NCBI RefSeq assembly: GCF_009760925.1
Contig: NZ_VRLV01000019.1
Span: forward strand, 176,105 to 240,104
DNA length: 64,000 bases
Direction of reading: 5' to 3'
Source of the DNA: Nonomuraea typhae
GTDB taxonomy: Bacteria > Actinomycetota > Actinomycetes > Streptosporangiales > Streptosporangiaceae
Part shown: positions 31,060-39,603 of the stretch, in pieces
Layout of the letters: each line of letters begins with the position of its first letter
How positions within the stretch are numbered: position 1 is the stretch's first letter
Position numbers and translations under genes: made by a program
Notes under the pieces: generated by a model
What the model was told of the DNA's origin: nothing
Databases searched by the model: none
Seen by the model: the letters and a program-made list of their open reading frames with translations, nothing else

Positions 31060-32354
31060 ATCTGCGTGATGTGGTCAAGGGCCGCGTTCTGCTGCCCGGT
31101 GACGAGGAGTTCGAGCAGGCCCGCAAGCCCTGGAACGTGGCGGTGGACCAGCCGGTGGCCGCCGTCGTGGAGGCGGCCGACGCCGGTGACGTCGAGGCTC
31201 TGGTACGGCAGGCCAAGAAGGACGGCCTGACGATCGCCGCCCAGCCCAGCGGCCACGGCGCCACGGGCGACACCGGCGGGGCGATCCTGCTGCGCACGGC
31301 GGCGCTGGACGCGGTGGAGATCCGCCCGGAGGAGCGCCTGGCCCGGGTGGGCGCCGGCGCCCGCTGGGGGCAGGTGCAGGCGGCGGCCGGCGAGCACGGG
31401 CTGACCGGGCTGGCGGGCAGCATGCCGCTGGTCAGCGTGACCGGCTACACGTTGGGCGGCGGCCTGAGCTGGTTCAGCCGGAAGTACGGCTACGCCGCCG
31501 AGCGGGTGCGCGCCTTCGACGTGGTGGACGCCGACGGCGTCGCCAGGCGGGTCAGCGCGGACTCCGACCCCGATCTGTTCTTCGCGCTGCGTGGCGGCGG
31601 CGGCGACTTCGCGCTGGTCACGGCGGTGGAGTTCGAGCTGTTCCCCGAGCCGCTGCTGTACGGCGGCACGATCACCTGGCCCGGCCACCTGGCGCCCGAG
31701 GTGTTCGCCGCCTTCCGGGAGATCACCTCCGCGGCGCCGCGGGAGTTGTCCCTGTGGGCGGCGCGGGTGCAGTTCCCCGGGGCGCCGCCGATGGTCGGGA
31801 TCAGCGCCGCCTACCTCGGCTCCGCCGACGAGGGCAGGGACCTGCTCGCCGGGCTGGACGCGATCGGCGGGGCGCTGTCGGACAGCCGGGGCGCGCTGGC
31901 CACCGCCGACCTGGGCGTGATCACCAACGAGCCGACCGACCCGTCGCCGGGCGCCTCCAGGGGCGAACTGCTGAGCGAGCTGGATGACAAGGCGACGGAG
32001 ATCCTGCTGGCCGAGCCGATCGACCCGCTGATCGCGGTCCAGGTCAGGCACCTGGGTGGGGCGCTGGCCGACCCGGCCACGGCCGCCAGTGGCACCGTGG
32101 CCGAGCCGTACCTGGTCTACATGCTCGGCCTGGCGATCACCCCGGAGATGGCCCAGGGGGCGCGGGACAAGCAGGCTCGGCTGGCGCAGGCGCTGGGCGG
32201 GTACGTGTCCGGGCGCAAGCCGTACACGTTCTTGTCGGCGTCGGACACGGCGGCCGCGGCGTTCCCCGCGCAGACGCTGGACAGGCTGCGGGAGATCAAG
32301 CGCGCCCGCGACCCGCAGGGTGTCTTCCGGGCCAACTTCCCGGTGCTCGGCTGA
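31050..32354 (+). CDS. FAD-binding (BBE/GlcD-type) oxidoreductase
   Basis: The 434-residue flavoprotein of the PCMH/berberine-bridge type has QPSGHGATGDTGGAILLRT (FAD binding; the His may be a covalent attachment site), VSVTGYTLGGGLSWFSRKYG, and LFFALRGGGGDFALVTAVE. The C-terminal DPQGVFRANFPV is the usual end. Substrate unknown. ATG 31050 is preferred over GTG 31044; neither has a ribosome-binding site, and the dyad covers the start. Confidence 0.87.
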   Translation: MTKNLRDVVKGRVLLPGDEEFEQARKPWNVAVDQPVAAVVEAADAGDVEALVRQAKKDGLTIAAQPSGHGATGDTGGAILLRTAALDAVEIRPEERLARVGAGARWGQVQAAAGEHGLTGLAGSMPLVSVTGYTLGGGLSWFSRKYGYAAERVRAFDVVDADGVARRVSADSDPDLFFALRGGGGDFALVTAVEFELFPEPLLYGGTITWPGHLAPEVFAAFREITSAAPRELSLWAARVQFPGAPPMVGISAAYLGSADEGRDLLAGLDAIGGALSDSRGALATADLGVITNEPTDPSPGASRGELLSELDDKATEILLAEPIDPLIAVQVRHLGGALADPATAASGTVAEPYLVYMLGLAITPEMAQGARDKQARLAQALGGYVSGRKPYTFLSASDTAAAAFPAQTLDRLREIKRARDPQGVFRANFPVLG

Positions 32355-32356
32355 CC

Positions 32357-32767
<411 letters not shown>

Positions 32768-32808
32768 CTCGAGCTCCTTCTGGGTCGTTCTTCCTTCTGG
32801 TGAAGAAG

Positions 32809-33990
32809 TTACGGACCCGGCCGAAGCGCCGAATCTGTCATCGTGACGGTAGGGACGGTAGGGACGGTAGGCCGTGGACGCAGGGCTCCGGCCAGCACGC
32901 CCATGAGGATCACGATCAGCGTAATCAGCACGAACGCCGCCGGGTACGACAGCGCGCCGGCCGCGCCGCCGATGATGGCGGGGGCGATCAGGCTGGACAG
33001 GTACGTGATCGTGGTGACCCCCGCGACGCCCTCCCCGGGCGAGCTCCCGGTACGGCCGGCCGCCGCGTAGGCCAGCGGCGCGCTGACCGCGATCCCGATC
33101 CCGATCAGCGCGAACCCGGCGGCGCACACCCAGGTCGTCCGCCCGGCGACCACCAGGACCCCGCCCACGGCCGCGACCACGCCACCGGCCCGGACGGTCG
33201 CGACGGCGCCGAGCCGGCCCACGATCCGGTCGCCGAGCAGCCGGGTCCCGGCCATGAACAGCATGAAGACCGTGTAGGTGGCCGCGGCGGCGGCCGGACC
33301 GGCGGCGGCGACCTGGGTGACGTACACGGCGGCCCAGTTGGCGGAGGCGCCTTCGGCGAAGGTGCCGCAGAAGCCGACCAGGCCGACGGCGGCGATGGCC
33401 CGCGTGGGCAGTGCGAACCGGCGGGGCGCGGGCTGGCCGGTGACGGGCTCGTCGGCCAGCAGCCCGCGCCCGGCGACGAGGCTGAGCCCGAGCAGGAGCA
33501 GGGCGATGAGGCCGAGGTGCAGGCGGGCGTCGACGCCGAAGTGGGCGGCCAGGATGCCGATGCCGCCGGCGGCGAGGCTGCCGACGCTCCACAGGCCGTG
33601 CAGCCCGGCGATGATGGAGCGGCCGAGTTTGCGTTCGAGCACCACGGCGTGCGCGTTCATGACCACGTCGCTGGTGCCGGCGGCCGCGCCGAGCAGCAGG
33701 AACGCCGGGAACAGCCAGCCGGGTCCGGGCATCAGGACGGGCACGCACACGAGCAGGCACCACAGGGCGATGAGCACGCGGGTGGCGCGTCGCCCGCCGA
33801 CGCGGTAGGCGAGCCTGCCGGCCATCGGCATGCCGATGAAGGCGCCGATGGGCTGGCACAGCAGCACGAGCCCGAGGGTGCCGGGGCTGAGCGCGAAGTG
33901 GTCCTGGAGCCAGGGGATCCGGGTGCTCAGGCTGCCCGCGACGGCTCCGTGGATGGCGAAGACGAGCGCGATGGCGCGGTGGTTGGTCAC
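32809..33990 (-). CDS. MFS transporter (YbjJ-like)
   Basis: The 393-residue protein has about twelve membrane helices and MFS loop motifs (GRLAYRVGGRRATR; GDRIVGRLG). TSDVVMNAHAVVLERKLGRS resembles the conserved region of YbjJ-type permeases. Substrate unknown. The start is GTG 33990; a ROK-type regulator is divergent, with an operator-like repeat between them. The C-terminus contains three PTV repeats from a 9-bp tandem repeat at 32845–32871. Confidence 0.85.
   Translation of the reverse strand: MTNHRAIALVFAIHGAVAGSLSTRIPWLQDHFALSPGTLGLVLLCQPIGAFIGMPMAGRLAYRVGGRRATRVLIALWCLLVCVPVLMPGPGWLFPAFLLLGAAAGTSDVVMNAHAVVLERKLGRSIIAGLHGLWSVGSLAAGGIGILAAHFGVDARLHLGLIALLLLGLSLVAGRGLLADEPVTGQPAPRRFALPTRAIAAVGLVGFCGTFAEGASANWAAVYVTQVAAAGPAAAAATYTVFMLFMAGTRLLGDRIVGRLGAVATVRAGGVVAAVGGVLVVAGRTTWVCAAGFALIGIGIAVSAPLAYAAAGRTGSSPGEGVAGVTTITYLSSLIAPAIIGGAAGALSYPAAFVLITLIVILMGVLAGALRPRPTVPTVPTVTMTDSALRPGP
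32845..32871. repeat. 9-bp tandem repeat (GACGGTAGG)3
   Basis: Three exact 9-bp units encode PTVPTVPTV near the C-terminus of the MFS transporter. Confidence 0.8.
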
Positions 33991-34007
33991 AGCCAGAAAT
34001 TAACAGT

Positions 34008-34035
34008 AAGGCTTCCTGATGAAAAGCCTTCCTGA
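34008..34035. promoter_or_regulatory. Operator-like inverted and direct repeats between MFS and ROK genes
   Basis: AAGGCTT (34008–34014) and AAGCCTT (34024–34030) form an inverted repeat with a 9-nt spacer. CTTCCTGA also recurs directly at 34012–34019 and 34028–34035. The site sits just before the ROK start in the divergent spacer. Confidence 0.5.
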
Positions 34036-34040
34036 CTACT

Positions 34041-35060
34041 ATGGGTGCCGTGAAGACCGCGACCCCGGCCATGGCACGTGCCATCAACGATCGGCTCGCC
34101 CTCGACCTGCTGCTGGCCCGCGGCCCGCTGACCGCGCCGCAACTGCGCGAGCTCACCGGGCTGTCCCGGCCCACGGTCTCCGACCTGATCGAACGGCTGC
34201 GCTCGGCCGGGCTGATCGAGGTCACCGGGGAGTCGGGCGAGGACCGGCGCGGGCCGAACGCCCGCCTCTACGGCCTGGTGGCCGGCCGTGCCCACGTGGC
34301 CGGGGTGGACATCCGCTGGTCGGGGCTGAGCGTGACCGTGGCCGACCTGACCGGGCGGGAGGTCGGCTCCGCCGTACACGAGCCCTCCGACGACCTGCAC
34401 ACGGCCATCGCCGAGACGGTGGCGCGGGCGGCGGGCGGGCGGCCGCTTCAGGCGGTGGTGCTCGGCTCGCCCGGCCTGGTGCATCCGGAGACCGGCGCGC
34501 TGACCAGCGACAGCCGCGTACGCGGATGGCGGCCCGGCCTGCCGGCCGAGCTGCGGCGCACTCTCGGCGTTCAGGTCGTCCTGGAGAACGAGGTCAACCT
34601 GGCCGCCATCGCCGAGCACCGGGCAGGGGCGGCGGCGGGCAGCGCGGACTTCGTGCTGCTCTGGCTGGACGACGGGGTCGGCGGTGCGGTGGTGCTCGGC
34701 GGGAGGCTGCGGCGGGGGGCCTCCGGGGGCGCGGGCGAGGTCGGCACGCTCGACCTCGGGCTCAAGGAGGCGACGTTCTGCGCGGCGCTGGAGGCGAAGC
34801 TCACCCCGGCGGAGCTGGCCGCGCGCATCGCCAAGGGCGTCTTCACGATCGTGGCGGTGCTCGATCCCGGCCTGGTGGTGCTCGGCGGGCGCACCGGCAG
34901 GGAGGGCGGCGACGCGCTGGCGGCCCTGGTCGAGGAGGAGGTCGCCCGGCGCTCGCCGGCGCCCACCCGGGTGCGGGCCAGCACGGTCGAGGGCAACGCG
35001 GTCCTTCAGGGCGCCGTGCTCACCGCGCTCGACCTGGCCCGCGACGCGGTCTTCGGCTAG
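34041..35060 (+). CDS. ROK-family transcriptional regulator
   Basis: The 339-residue protein has an N-terminal winged helix (TAPQLRELTGLSRPTVSDLIERL) and a ROK sugar-kinase-like domain (VAGVDIRWSGL, VLGSPGLVHPETG, ENEVNLAAIAEHRAG). The usual ROK cysteine-rich zinc motif is not apparent, so it is probably a regulator without kinase activity. It likely controls the divergent MFS transporter and itself. The 3' end overlaps the convergent TetR gene by 4 bp. Confidence 0.88.
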   Translation: MGAVKTATPAMARAINDRLALDLLLARGPLTAPQLRELTGLSRPTVSDLIERLRSAGLIEVTGESGEDRRGPNARLYGLVAGRAHVAGVDIRWSGLSVTVADLTGREVGSAVHEPSDDLHTAIAETVARAAGGRPLQAVVLGSPGLVHPETGALTSDSRVRGWRPGLPAELRRTLGVQVVLENEVNLAAIAEHRAGAAAGSADFVLLWLDDGVGGAVVLGGRLRRGASGGAGEVGTLDLGLKEATFCAALEAKLTPAELAARIAKGVFTIVAVLDPGLVVLGGRTGREGGDALAALVEEEVARRSPAPTRVRASTVEGNAVLQGAVLTALDLARDAVFG

Positions 35061-35743
35061 CCGAAGCCCAGTTTCTCCCCCAGCTCGGACAGGCACTCCT
35101 CGAAGACCGGCGCCATGTCGGTGTAGGCGAAGTCGAGCTGGTGCAGCACCTCCATGCACAGCAGGCCGTACAGGCGGATCCAGCAGGACAGGAAGACGTG
35201 CACCGCCGCGGGCGGCAGCACGCCGCCGATGGCCGCGGAATAGGTCTCCAGCTGCTCCTGCAGGGAGGGGTCCAGCGTGTCCAGGTCGGGCACGGGGAAC
35301 GGCTTGGCCTGCCACAACGCCACCACCAGGTCGGTGAAGACCTGCTCGAAGGCGCGTCCGGCCTCGTGGCGGGGCGAGCCGGGGCGCGGGTCGGGCGTGC
35401 TGGCGAAGATCCAGCCGAACTCGGCCGGATGCGCCACGCACCACGCGCGCATGGCCCGGCACGTCTCCAGGAGCCTGACCTCCAGTGACGCCTCCGGCCG
35501 CCGGTCGCGGGCGCTCTCCATGGCCTCGGCCAGCTCGCGGAAGAAGCCCGCGGTCACCGCGCCGACCAGCTCCTCGTGGCCGGCGTAGTAGTGGTACAGC
35601 GCGGGGCCGCTCATGCCCACCTCGCGGGCCACGGCGTTGATCGTGACCGCGCTCGTTCCCTTCTCCACCAGCAGCCGGCGGGCCGCCGCGTGGATCTCGT
35701 TCAGCGTGCTCTGCCGGAGTCTGTCGCGCCTTGTGCTTGCCAC
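35057..35743 (-). CDS. TetR/AcrR-family regulator with WHG-type C-terminal domain
   Basis: The 228-residue regulator has an N-terminal HTH (VTINAVAREVGMSGPALYHYY) and a C-terminal domain like the TetR WHG group. GTG 35743 starts the frame. It is divergent from an FAD monooxygenase, and the spacer has TAGAGC (35754–35759) and GCTCTA (35778–35783) as an inverted repeat, so it probably represses that gene. Confidence 0.88.
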   Translation of the reverse strand: MASTRRDRLRQSTLNEIHAAARRLLVEKGTSAVTINAVAREVGMSGPALYHYYAGHEELVGAVTAGFFRELAEAMESARDRRPEASLEVRLLETCRAMRAWCVAHPAEFGWIFASTPDPRPGSPRHEAGRAFEQVFTDLVVALWQAKPFPVPDLDTLDPSLQEQLETYSAAIGGVLPPAAVHVFLSCWIRLYGLLCMEVLHQLDFAYTDMAPVFEECLSELGEKLGFG

Positions 35744-35753
35744 GTTGACATCC

Positions 35754-35783
35754 TAGAGCATCTATGTTTGCTTAATAGCTCTA
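35754..35783. promoter_or_regulatory. Candidate TetR operator (TAGAGC-N18-GCTCTA)
   Basis: A 6-bp inverted repeat in the 60-bp spacer between the divergent TetR and FAD monooxygenase genes. A second GAGCAT copy lies at 35795–35800. It is weak on sequence alone; the support is its position. Confidence 0.35.
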
Positions 35784-35803
35784 AGCTGACTTAGGAGCAT
35801 TAA

Positions 35804-36877
35804 ATGAAAGCGATCATCGTGGGCGGCGGCATCGGCGGGCTGGCCGCCGCCGCAGGTCTGCACCGGAAGGGCTGGCAGGTCGCGGTTCTGGAGCGGGCCG
35901 CGGCGTTCACCGAGGTGGGCGCGGGGCTGTCCCTGCAACCCAACGCCGTGCACGCGCTGACGGCGCTCGGCATCCGCCTCACTGAGGGGCTCACCGACCC
36001 GCCGCAGGGCATCCGCACATCAGGCGGCAACTGGCTGATCCGCAACGACGGCGCCCTGCTGAGCAGGCGTTACGGCCGCTGGGCCATGGTGCACCGCGCT
36101 ACCATGATCGACCTGCTCCGCGCGGAACTGCCGTCGTCGTCGCTGCGGCCGGGCGTCGCCGTGCGGGCGGTGCACCCGGACGGCCGCGTCGAGCACGACG
36201 GCGGCGTCCTCACGGCCGACCTGGTCGTGGGAGCCGACGGGGTCCGCAGCGTGACCAGGGCATCGATCTTCCCGGAGGCCGCCCCGCCCCGCTACGCCGG
36301 ATACGCCACCTGGCGCATGATCGCACCGCCGCAGCCGGTGGACGGCAGCGTCGAGACCTGGGGCGGCGGCGCCCGGTTCGGCTACGCGCCGCTGCCCGAC
36401 GGCCGCGTGTACTGCTACGCCATGATCAAAGCCGCCGAGGGTTCCGGCGGCGACCTCGGCTACCTGCGGCGGATCTACGCCTCCTGGCACGAGCCGATCC
36501 CGTCGCTGCTGGCCTCGGTAGACCCTGCTGGCGTGCTCTACCACGACACCTACGAACTGCCCGACCTGCCGTCCTACGTCGCGGGCAAGGTGGCGCTGCT
36601 GGGCGACGCGGCCCATGCCATGACGCCCAACCTGGGCCAGGGCGCCTGCCAGGCCCTGGAGGACGCCGTCGTCCTGGCCGGTAGCGCGGACCTCGCGGCC
36701 TACGACCGCCTCCGCCGCCCCCGGACCCAGGACGTCGTGCGCCGCTCCCGCCAGATCGGCGACCTGGCCCACATGTCCTCCGCGCCGCTGACCGCCGCCC
36801 GCAACCTGGGCCTGCGCCTGCTGCCCACCTTCACCGTCGCCCGCCAGATGGACCCGGTCCTGCGCTGGGCGCCCTAG
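35804..36877 (+). CDS. FAD-dependent monooxygenase
   Basis: This 357-residue group A flavoprotein monooxygenase has the dinucleotide motif GGGIGGLAAA at residues 7–16, the DG motif VVGADGVRS and the second FAD motif LLGDAAHAMTPNLGQGACQALEDA. It hydroxylates an unknown small aromatic or polyketide-like substrate using NAD(P)H. The start ATG follows TTAGGAG. It is divergent from a TetR regulator. Confidence 0.93.
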   Translation: MKAIIVGGGIGGLAAAAGLHRKGWQVAVLERAAAFTEVGAGLSLQPNAVHALTALGIRLTEGLTDPPQGIRTSGGNWLIRNDGALLSRRYGRWAMVHRATMIDLLRAELPSSSLRPGVAVRAVHPDGRVEHDGGVLTADLVVGADGVRSVTRASIFPEAAPPRYAGYATWRMIAPPQPVDGSVETWGGGARFGYAPLPDGRVYCYAMIKAAEGSGGDLGYLRRIYASWHEPIPSLLASVDPAGVLYHDTYELPDLPSYVAGKVALLGDAAHAMTPNLGQGACQALEDAVVLAGSADLAAYDRLRRPRTQDVVRRSRQIGDLAHMSSAPLTAARNLGLRLLPTFTVARQMDPVLRWAP

Positions 36878-36927
36878 CAGGGGATTACGGCCTGACCCAT
36901 AGCGGATCAGCAGGGGATCCGAACCCG

Positions 36928-36995
36928 CCTGGAGCAAGGTGAAACCGGTTCGACCGGGGTGGTGTTCAACCACCGCTTCCGCCCCTTGCCCCAGG
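36928..36995 (+). ncRNA. Candidate cis-regulatory three-way-junction leader
   Basis: An outer helix pairs CCTGG (36928–36932) with CCAGG (36991–36995) and GCAAGG (36934–36939) with CCTTGC (36984–36989), with one A/C mismatch. It encloses two hairpins: CCGGT/ACCGG with a TCG loop (36945–36957) and GGTGGT/ACCACC with a 5-nt loop (36958–36974). The closing strand includes the first bases of the AGGAGA ribosome-binding site (36993–36998) of the MFS gene. It matches no riboswitch I know. Function is inference. Confidence 0.5.
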
Positions 36996-37002
36996 AGACG
37001 CC

Positions 37003-38391
37003 GTGGTCATCGCCAGTCCCGCCGTGCGTGGTACCAGCCCCGTGCGCTGGCTGCCCCTGCCCGTCGTGCTGGTCGCGGTTTTCGTGACCACGCTCGACTT
37101 CTTCATCGCCAACGTGGCCATTCCGGCCATCCGCGCCGACCTGGCCGCGGGCCCGGCCGCCACCCAGCTCGTGTTCGGCGGGTACGGCCTGGCCTACGCC
37201 GCCGGGCTGATCGTCTCGGGCCGGCTCGGCGACCTCTACGGGCCGCGCCGGGTCTTCCTGATCGGGCTCGCCCTGTTCACGCTGGCCTCGCTGGCCGCGG
37301 GGACCGCGCCGGGCATCCTCGCGCTCATCGTGGCCAGGGTCGTGCAGGGCAGCGCCGCCGCGCTCCTGGCGCCGCAGGTCCTCACGCTGATCGGCGCGCT
37401 CTACCCGGGCGCCCACCGGGCGCGGGCTTTCGGCTGGTACGGCACCGCCACCGGGCTGGCCGGGGTCAGCGGGCAGGTGGTGGGCGGGCTGCTGATGGCC
37501 GCCGACCTCGGCGGGCTCGGCTGGCGGGCGGTGTTCCTCATCAACCTGCCCATCGGCGCCGTCGCCCTGGTGATGGCCCGGTCGGTCCTGCCGGAGATCC
37601 CGCGCGACCGCCACGGGCGCACACTCGATCTGCCCGGGGCGGTGCTGGTGGCGGCCGGGCTGGTGGCGATCGTGCTGCCGCTGGTGCAGGGACCCGAGCT
37701 GGGCTGGCCGGCGTGGACCTGGCTGCTGCTCGGGCTGGCCGTGCCGCTGCTGGCCGCGTTCGTGGCCAGGCAGCGCGCGCTGGCGCAGCCGTTGCTGGAT
37801 CTGCGGGTGTTCGGGGAGCCGGGGTTCGCGCTGGGGCTGGTGGCGGTGGCGCTGCTGTTCGGCGGGTCGGCCGGGTTGTCGTTCGTGCTCGCGATCCACC
37901 TCCAGGACGGGCTGGGGCTCGGGCCGCTGGCCGCCGGGATGGTGTTCACCGCGCTCAACGCCGGGTTCTTCGTGGCCTCCCTGCGCAGGGGACGGCCGGT
38001 GGCCGGGGCGCTGGCCGTCGTGGCCGGGCTGGCCGCGCTGCACCAGGTGCTGCCGACCGGCTCGCCGTACCTGGTGGCGGGGGCGCTCGGCCTGGCCGGG
38101 GCCGGAATGGGGATGCTGATGGCGCCGCTGATCTCCACGGTCCTGGCCGGGGTGCCGCGCGAGCGCTCGGGGGCGGCGGCCGGGGTCCTGGGCACCGTCC
38201 AGGAGACCGGCGGTGTCCTCGGCGGGACCCTCACCGGCACGGTCTTCCTGGCCGCAGCCGGCCACGGGACCCCCGACTGGACGTCCGGCGCCCGGACGGC
38301 GCTGCTCGTGCTCGTCGTCTTCGCCGTCGTCGTCAGCGTCGTCGTGGTCCGCCTGAAAGCCGTTTCTTCAACTGCCGTTGAAGTTAAGTGA
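37003..38391 (+). CDS. MFS drug exporter (EmrB/QacA-like)
   Basis: The 462-residue exporter has many hydrophobic helices (probably 12–14) and hallmark motifs: TLDFFIANVAIPAIRADL in helix 1, GRLGDLYGPRR in loop 2–3 and the motif C-like GWYGTATGLAGVSGQVVGG. It is predicted to expel toxic compounds by proton antiport. GTG 37003 is set by AGGAGA at 36993–36998, which is partly inside a predicted leader helix. The next gene is an FAD monooxygenase, and operator-like dyads overlap the end of this gene. Confidence 0.9.
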   Translation: MVIASPAVRGTSPVRWLPLPVVLVAVFVTTLDFFIANVAIPAIRADLAAGPAATQLVFGGYGLAYAAGLIVSGRLGDLYGPRRVFLIGLALFTLASLAAGTAPGILALIVARVVQGSAAALLAPQVLTLIGALYPGAHRARAFGWYGTATGLAGVSGQVVGGLLMAADLGGLGWRAVFLINLPIGAVALVMARSVLPEIPRDRHGRTLDLPGAVLVAAGLVAIVLPLVQGPELGWPAWTWLLLGLAVPLLAAFVARQRALAQPLLDLRVFGEPGFALGLVAVALLFGGSAGLSFVLAIHLQDGLGLGPLAAGMVFTALNAGFFVASLRRGRPVAGALAVVAGLAALHQVLPTGSPYLVAGALGLAGAGMGMLMAPLISTVLAGVPRERSGAAAGVLGTVQETGGVLGGTLTGTVFLAAAGHGTPDWTSGARTALLVLVVFAVVVSVVVVRLKAVSSTAVEVK

Positions 38392-38427
38392 CGGCCGGTG
38401 TACTTTCTTCAACAGCGATGAAGAAAG
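38366..38427. promoter_or_regulatory. Two operator-like dyads upstream of an FAD monooxygenase
   Basis: Dyad one is CTTCAAC-TGCC-GTTGAAG (38366–38383), inside the last codons of the MFS gene. Dyad two is CTTTCTTCA-N7-TGAAGAAAG (38403–38427), next to the ribosome-binding site. Both share TTCTTCAAC, suggesting one dimeric repressor binding twice. Confidence 0.55.
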
Positions 38428-38436
38428 GTGTCGACC

Positions 38437-39561
38437 ATGCACGTTCTGATCATCGGAGCAGGGCTCGGCGGACTCTGCCTGGCCCAGGGGCTGCGCAAGG
38501 CCGGGATCAAGGCCACGGTCTTCGAACGCGACCCCACTCCCCAGCACCGCGGCCAGGGCCACCGGGTCCACATCGACGACCGCGGCGAGCGCGCCCTGCG
38601 CTCCTGCCTGCCCGACGAGCTGTTCAACCTGTACCGGGCGACCCGCGGCCAGCCGGAGACCATGAAGCTCTTCTCCGCCGCGGGTGAGCACCTCACCGAG
38701 CTGCCCCCGCCCACGACGCCCGACGGCGGCACGATGATCCGCGACGGCTGGAGCGTCAGCCGCTTCACGCTCCGCGAGATCATGCTGCGGGGCGGCGACA
38801 TCCGGTTCGGGCGCCGGTTCACGCACTACGCCGAGGAGGGCGGCCAGGTCGTCGCCCACTTCGCCGACGGGACCACCGCCACCGGCGACCTCCTGGTCGG
38901 GGCCGACGGGATCGGCTCCGCCGTACGCAAGCAGAAGCTCCCGCACGCGCAGGTGATCGACACCGGGGTGCGCTGGATCGCCGGGAAGACGCCCGTCACC
39001 CCGGAGCTCAAGGCCACGCTGCCCCCGAGCCTGGTGTCGGGCATCGCCGGGGTGACCGGCATGGACCCCGCGATGATCATCGGCTACATGCTCTTCGACC
39101 GGCAGCCGGTCAGCCTCGGACTCAAGGAGCCCGGCGACTACCTGCTGTGGGCCATCCTCACCTCGAAGGAGCGGGTGGACGACGCCGCCCACTTCCTGCC
39201 CGGCCACCGGTTGCACGCCATCGCCCTCGACCTGGCGCGGACCGTCCATCCCGACCTGCGCGCCGCCATCGAGCGGGCCTGGCCCGAGCAGTGCTTCCAC
39301 CTGACCATGGGCACCGCGGTACCCGTCGAAGCCTGGGAGACCACCCGGGTCACCCTGCTGGGCGACGCCATCCACGCCATGCCTCCGGCCCGCGGCTCCG
39401 GCGCGAACACCGCGCTGGCCGACGCCGCGGCCCTCGCCGCAGCCGTCGCCGACGGCACGCCCCTCGCGGAGTACGAGGACGACATGCGGCAGCGCGGGTT
39501 CGCGATGGTGCGTGCTTCGGCGGAGGCCATGGAACAGGCCAAGGCATACATCCCGGGTTGA
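38437..39561 (+). CDS. FAD-dependent monooxygenase
   Basis: This 374-residue flavoprotein has an N-terminal GAGLGGLCLAQGL, ATVFERDPTPQHRGQGHR, the DG motif LVGADGIGSAVRK and LLGDAIHAMPPARGSGANTAL. It resembles aromatic or tetracycline-type hydroxylases; the substrate is unknown. ATG 38437 is preferred over GTG 38428 because GAAGAAAGG lies just ahead of it. It follows the MFS exporter closely, so oxidation and export might be linked. Confidence 0.92.
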   Translation: MHVLIIGAGLGGLCLAQGLRKAGIKATVFERDPTPQHRGQGHRVHIDDRGERALRSCLPDELFNLYRATRGQPETMKLFSAAGEHLTELPPPTTPDGGTMIRDGWSVSRFTLREIMLRGGDIRFGRRFTHYAEEGGQVVAHFADGTTATGDLLVGADGIGSAVRKQKLPHAQVIDTGVRWIAGKTPVTPELKATLPPSLVSGIAGVTGMDPAMIIGYMLFDRQPVSLGLKEPGDYLLWAILTSKERVDDAAHFLPGHRLHAIALDLARTVHPDLRAAIERAWPEQCFHLTMGTAVPVEAWETTRVTLLGDAIHAMPPARGSGANTALADAAALAAAVADGTPLAEYEDDMRQRGFAMVRASAEAMEQAKAYIPG

Positions 39562-39603
39562 GCGATGATGGGCTCTCCACACAGCGAAGCTGAAGGAGGC
39601 CCG

